Source: Burkholderia sp. Bp8963 (GTDB lineage: Bacteria; Pseudomonadota; Gammaproteobacteria; Burkholderiales; Burkholderiaceae). Taken from it: 64,000 nt of DNA. The notes under the pieces were generated by a model. The model had not been told where the DNA came from and searched no databases. It worked only from the letters and a program-made list of their open reading frames with translations. The position numbers were made by a program, and so were the translations under genes. Positions 62,048-64,000 of this stretch are shown here, piece after piece (the first letter of the stretch is position 1; every line of letters starts with the position of its first letter). The stretch lies in the NCBI RefSeq assembly GCF_003854275.1, contig NZ_QTQP01000026.1, positions 50,316-114,315 of the forward strand, in the 5' to 3' direction.

Positions 62048-62086
62048 GGAAAGTCTCCTGGTCGTTCGTCACGTCTTGTCGTTTTG

Positions 62087-63037
62087 TCACTTCGAGGGTT
62101 GCGGTGCGGGGTCGGGCCGAACGGCCGGGTTCGCACGGTGCGCATGCGCAGGCACGGTGGTGGCGGCGGCCGATTCAGCGGCCAATTCATCGACCGAATC
62201 GGACGATGCGAGCCACGCGCGCACGTCGCGCGCCTGCCGGCGCTCGCGGGCCAGCATCACGCGGTTCACCACGACGACGCCGATCGTCACGACGGTGATG
62301 AACATCGTTGCGAGTGCATTCATTTCAGGATTGAGGCCGAGACGCACGCGCGAGAACACGACGAGCGGCAGCGTGGTCGAGCCGGGGCCGGACAGAAACG
62401 CGGACAGGATCACGTCGTCGATCGACACTGTGAACGCGAGCAGCCAGCCCGATACGAGTGCCTGCGCGATCAGCGGCAGCGTGATCACGAAGAACACCTT
62501 CCACGGCTTTGCGCCGAGATCGAGCGCCGCTTCCTCGATCGAGCGGTCGAGCTCCTTCACGCGCGACTGCACGATCACCGCGACGAACGACAGGCACAGC
62601 ATCACGTGGCCGATCCAGATCGTCGGCAAGCCACGCCCCGCGGGCCAGCCGAACAGCTGCTGCATCGCGACGAACAGGAGCAGCAGCGAGATCCCCTGGA
62701 TCACTTCGGGAATCACGAGCGGCGCGTTGATCATCGCCGCATAGAACGTGAGGCCGCGAAAGCGCCCCATGCGGGCGAGCACGAAGCCGGCCCAGGTGCC
62801 GATCGCGACCGACGCGGTCGCGGTCAGCAGCGCGATCTTCAGCGACAGCCATGCGGCCGTCAGCAGCTCGTCGTCGTGCAGCAGCGCGCCGTACCAGCGC
62901 AGCGAGAAGCCCGACCACACCGTCACGAGTTTCGATGCGTTGAACGAGTACACGACGAGGCTGATGATCGGGATGTACAGGAACAGGAAACCCGCGGTCA
63001 GCACGGATGCGGACAGGATGCGATTCGCCCGGGTCAT
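62087..63037 (-). CDS. potI: Polyamine ABC transporter permease, PotI-like
   Basis: 316 residues, six predicted membrane spans. The EAA loop that contacts the ATPase reads IEEAALDLGAKPWKVFF (near 180). The N-terminal FLYIPIISLVVYSFNASK and DDVILSAFLSGPGSTTLPLV near 215 are PotC/PotI characteristics. It pairs with the PotH-like permease: ATG 63037 overlaps the PotH stop by 4 bp (ATGA). A C-terminal tail of about 40 residues (Ala/Pro-rich) is longer than in E. coli. Confidence 0.9.
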   Translation of the reverse strand: MTRANRILSASVLTAGFLFLYIPIISLVVYSFNASKLVTVWSGFSLRWYGALLHDDELLTAAWLSLKIALLTATASVAIGTWAGFVLARMGRFRGLTFYAAMINAPLVIPEVIQGISLLLLFVAMQQLFGWPAGRGLPTIWIGHVMLCLSFVAVIVQSRVKELDRSIEEAALDLGAKPWKVFFVITLPLIAQALVSGWLLAFTVSIDDVILSAFLSGPGSTTLPLVVFSRVRLGLNPEMNALATMFITVVTIGVVVVNRVMLARERRQARDVRAWLASSDSVDELAAESAAATTVPAHAHRANPAVRPDPAPQPSK

Positions 63038-64000
63038 TTGCGGCCCTCCGCGTCGGTCTGGTAGTGATGGAGCGCCGCCATCGGCACAAGCAGCAGCAAC
63101 ACCATCGTCACCGTCACCGCGGACGCCATCGGCCAGTCCATGTTGTTGAAGAACTCGTCCCACATCACGCGGCCGAGCATCAGTGTGTTCGCGCCGCCTA
63201 GCAGCTCAGGGATCACGTATTCGCCAACCGCCGGGATGAACACCAGCAGGCTGCCCGCGATGATCCCGTTCTTCGACAGCGGCAGCGTGATGCGCCAGAA
63301 CGCGGACCACGGCGTCGCGCCGAGGTCGTACGCGGCTTCGAGCAGCGTCAGGTCCATCTTCACGAGATGCGCGTAGAGCGGCATCACCATGAACGGCAGG
63401 TACGAATAGACCATCCCGATGTAGACGCCCGTGTCGGTGTGGTAGAGCCGCAGCGGCGCCGCGATCAGGCCGAGCGCCGACAACGCGTGGTTCAGCAGGC
63501 CGTCGTCCTTCATGATGCCGACCCACGCGTACACGCGGATCAGGAACGACGTCCAGAACGGCAGCATCACGCCCATCATCAGCAGGTTGCGGCGCGCCGG
63601 CGCCGAGCGCGCGATGAAGTACGCGATCGGATAGCCGAACAGCAGGCACAGCAGCGTCGAGCGCGACGCCATCTTCAGCGAGCTGACATAGGTGTTCAGG
63701 TAGAGGTCGTCGCTCAGCAGCAGCGCGTAGTGCTTCAGCGACAGCACGACCTGCACCATGCCGGCCTCCACCCTCGCCAGCGGCGTATACGGAGGAATGC
63801 CAAGCATCTGGTCGGCGAAGCTGATCTTCAGCACCAGCACGAACGGCAGCGCGAAGAAGACCGTCAGCCACATGAACGGCACGCCGATCGCGACGCTGCG
63901 GCCGGATGGCAGGAAGCGCGACAGCGACGCGAAGCGGCTTGCGCGCGCGCGGGCCGCGGTCGCGGCCACGGCGCCGGTCGATACTGACGTGGGTGGCGTG
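63034..64000 (-). CDS. potH: Polyamine ABC transporter permease, PotH-like, 5' end outside window
   Basis: About 322 codons are visible. Six predicted spans, with FALPFVLVLKISFADQ in the first and the EAA loop LLEAAYDLGATPWSAFWRI near the middle. PAVGEYVIPELLGG, NTLMLGRVMWDEFFNNMDWP and the end of the protein match PotB/PotH. The frame is open to the right edge. An internal GTG at 63969 lacks a ribosome-binding site, so the true start is probably just beyond 64000. The ATPase and binding protein of the transporter should lie further right. Confidence 0.88.
   Translation of the reverse strand, partial: TPPTSVSTGAVAATAARARASRFASLSRFLPSGRSVAIGVPFMWLTVFFALPFVLVLKISFADQMLGIPPYTPLARVEAGMVQVVLSLKHYALLLSDDLYLNTYVSSLKMASRSTLLCLLFGYPIAYFIARSAPARRNLLMMGVMLPFWTSFLIRVYAWVGIMKDDGLLNHALSALGLIAAPLRLYHTDTGVYIGMVYSYLPFMVMPLYAHLVKMDLTLLEAAYDLGATPWSAFWRITLPLSKNGIIAGSLLVFIPAVGEYVIPELLGGANTLMLGRVMWDEFFNNMDWPMASAVTVTMVLLLLVPMAALHHYQTDAEGRK

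Noticed and set aside
63034..63969. PotH start at GTG 63969
   Set aside because: No ribosome-binding site, and the frame is open upstream to the edge; the real start is more likely outside the window.
1..64000. tRNA, rRNA or riboswitch genes
   Set aside because: I scanned the intergenic regions and found no cloverleaf, rRNA-like or known riboswitch sequence.

Overview
The window is a GC-rich stretch with strong third-position G/C bias. Its gene families (the DUF802/DUF3348 pair, a DUF3138 outer-membrane protein, many LysR regulators, MFS carriers and acyl-CoA enzymes, and an IS701-family element) point to a Burkholderia, most likely of the cepacia complex. There are no rRNA, tRNA or core housekeeping genes, and it is dense in catabolic operons each with its own regulator, so a secondary replicon is likely (inference from content only).

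Layout. 1-2600 (minus): a DUF3348 protein and a MotA/TolQ-like DUF802 membrane protein that runs off the left edge and carries 80-residue tandem repeats. 2906-8297: LysE-type exporter, mercuric-reductase-like flavoprotein, serine hydrolase, BON-domain protein and porin. 8401-14672: an acid-catabolism operon (MFS carrier, CaiB-type CoA-transferase, acyl-CoA dehydrogenase, AMP-forming ligase) with a divergent LysR gene. 14804-15755: two GNAT acetyltransferases. 15842-25203: an acid-sugar operon (PdxA-like dehydrogenase, enolase-superfamily dehydratase, DHDPS-fold ketodeoxy-acid dehydratase, MFS carrier, beta-propeller, lactonase-type amidohydrolase, semialdehyde dehydrogenase) under a divergent LysR. 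Its enzymes fit a route from sugar lactone to 2-oxoglutarate. 25296-32065: an AraC regulator and a divergent trio (coniferyl-aldehyde-type dehydrogenase, GMC oxidoreductase, and a Baeyer-Villiger monooxygenase fused to an esterase), which together could turn an alcohol into a ketone, an ester and then an acid.

32101-42643: an antitoxin gene remnant, a DedA/PAP2/LssY membrane fusion with degenerate phosphatase motifs, a small HEFRH protein, a NarL-type two-component pair with a MASE4 sensor, an MFS carrier with a solitary NMT1-type binding protein, and a TctD/TctE-like two-component pair. 42846-47686: an NmrA-like reductase with divergent LysR, then an Lrp-type regulator divergent from ornithine cyclodeaminase and CtlX (citrulline to ornithine to proline). 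47835-53052: a DUF2760 - Hsp70 - Hsp70/DUF3731 operon. 53290-54752: an intact IS701-family element with 19-bp terminal repeats and a TTAG target duplication. 54953-55617: a MntA/HepT-type toxin-antitoxin pair whose two catalytic signatures are both altered. 55659-64000: a polyamine operon (PotH/PotI permeases, DUF3138 protein, PuuB-like oxidase, cupin, amidase, PuuC-like dehydrogenase).

A recurring feature is short GC-rich minisatellite DNA, with periods of 9, 12, 51 and 240 bp, both inside genes (mostly in-frame expansions) and between them. The observations I rate highest are the monooxygenase-esterase fusion in its pathway-complete operon, the doubly degenerate MntA/HepT pair, the paired Hsp70 operon, and the DedA fusion whose PAP2 domain has lost its catalytic residues.
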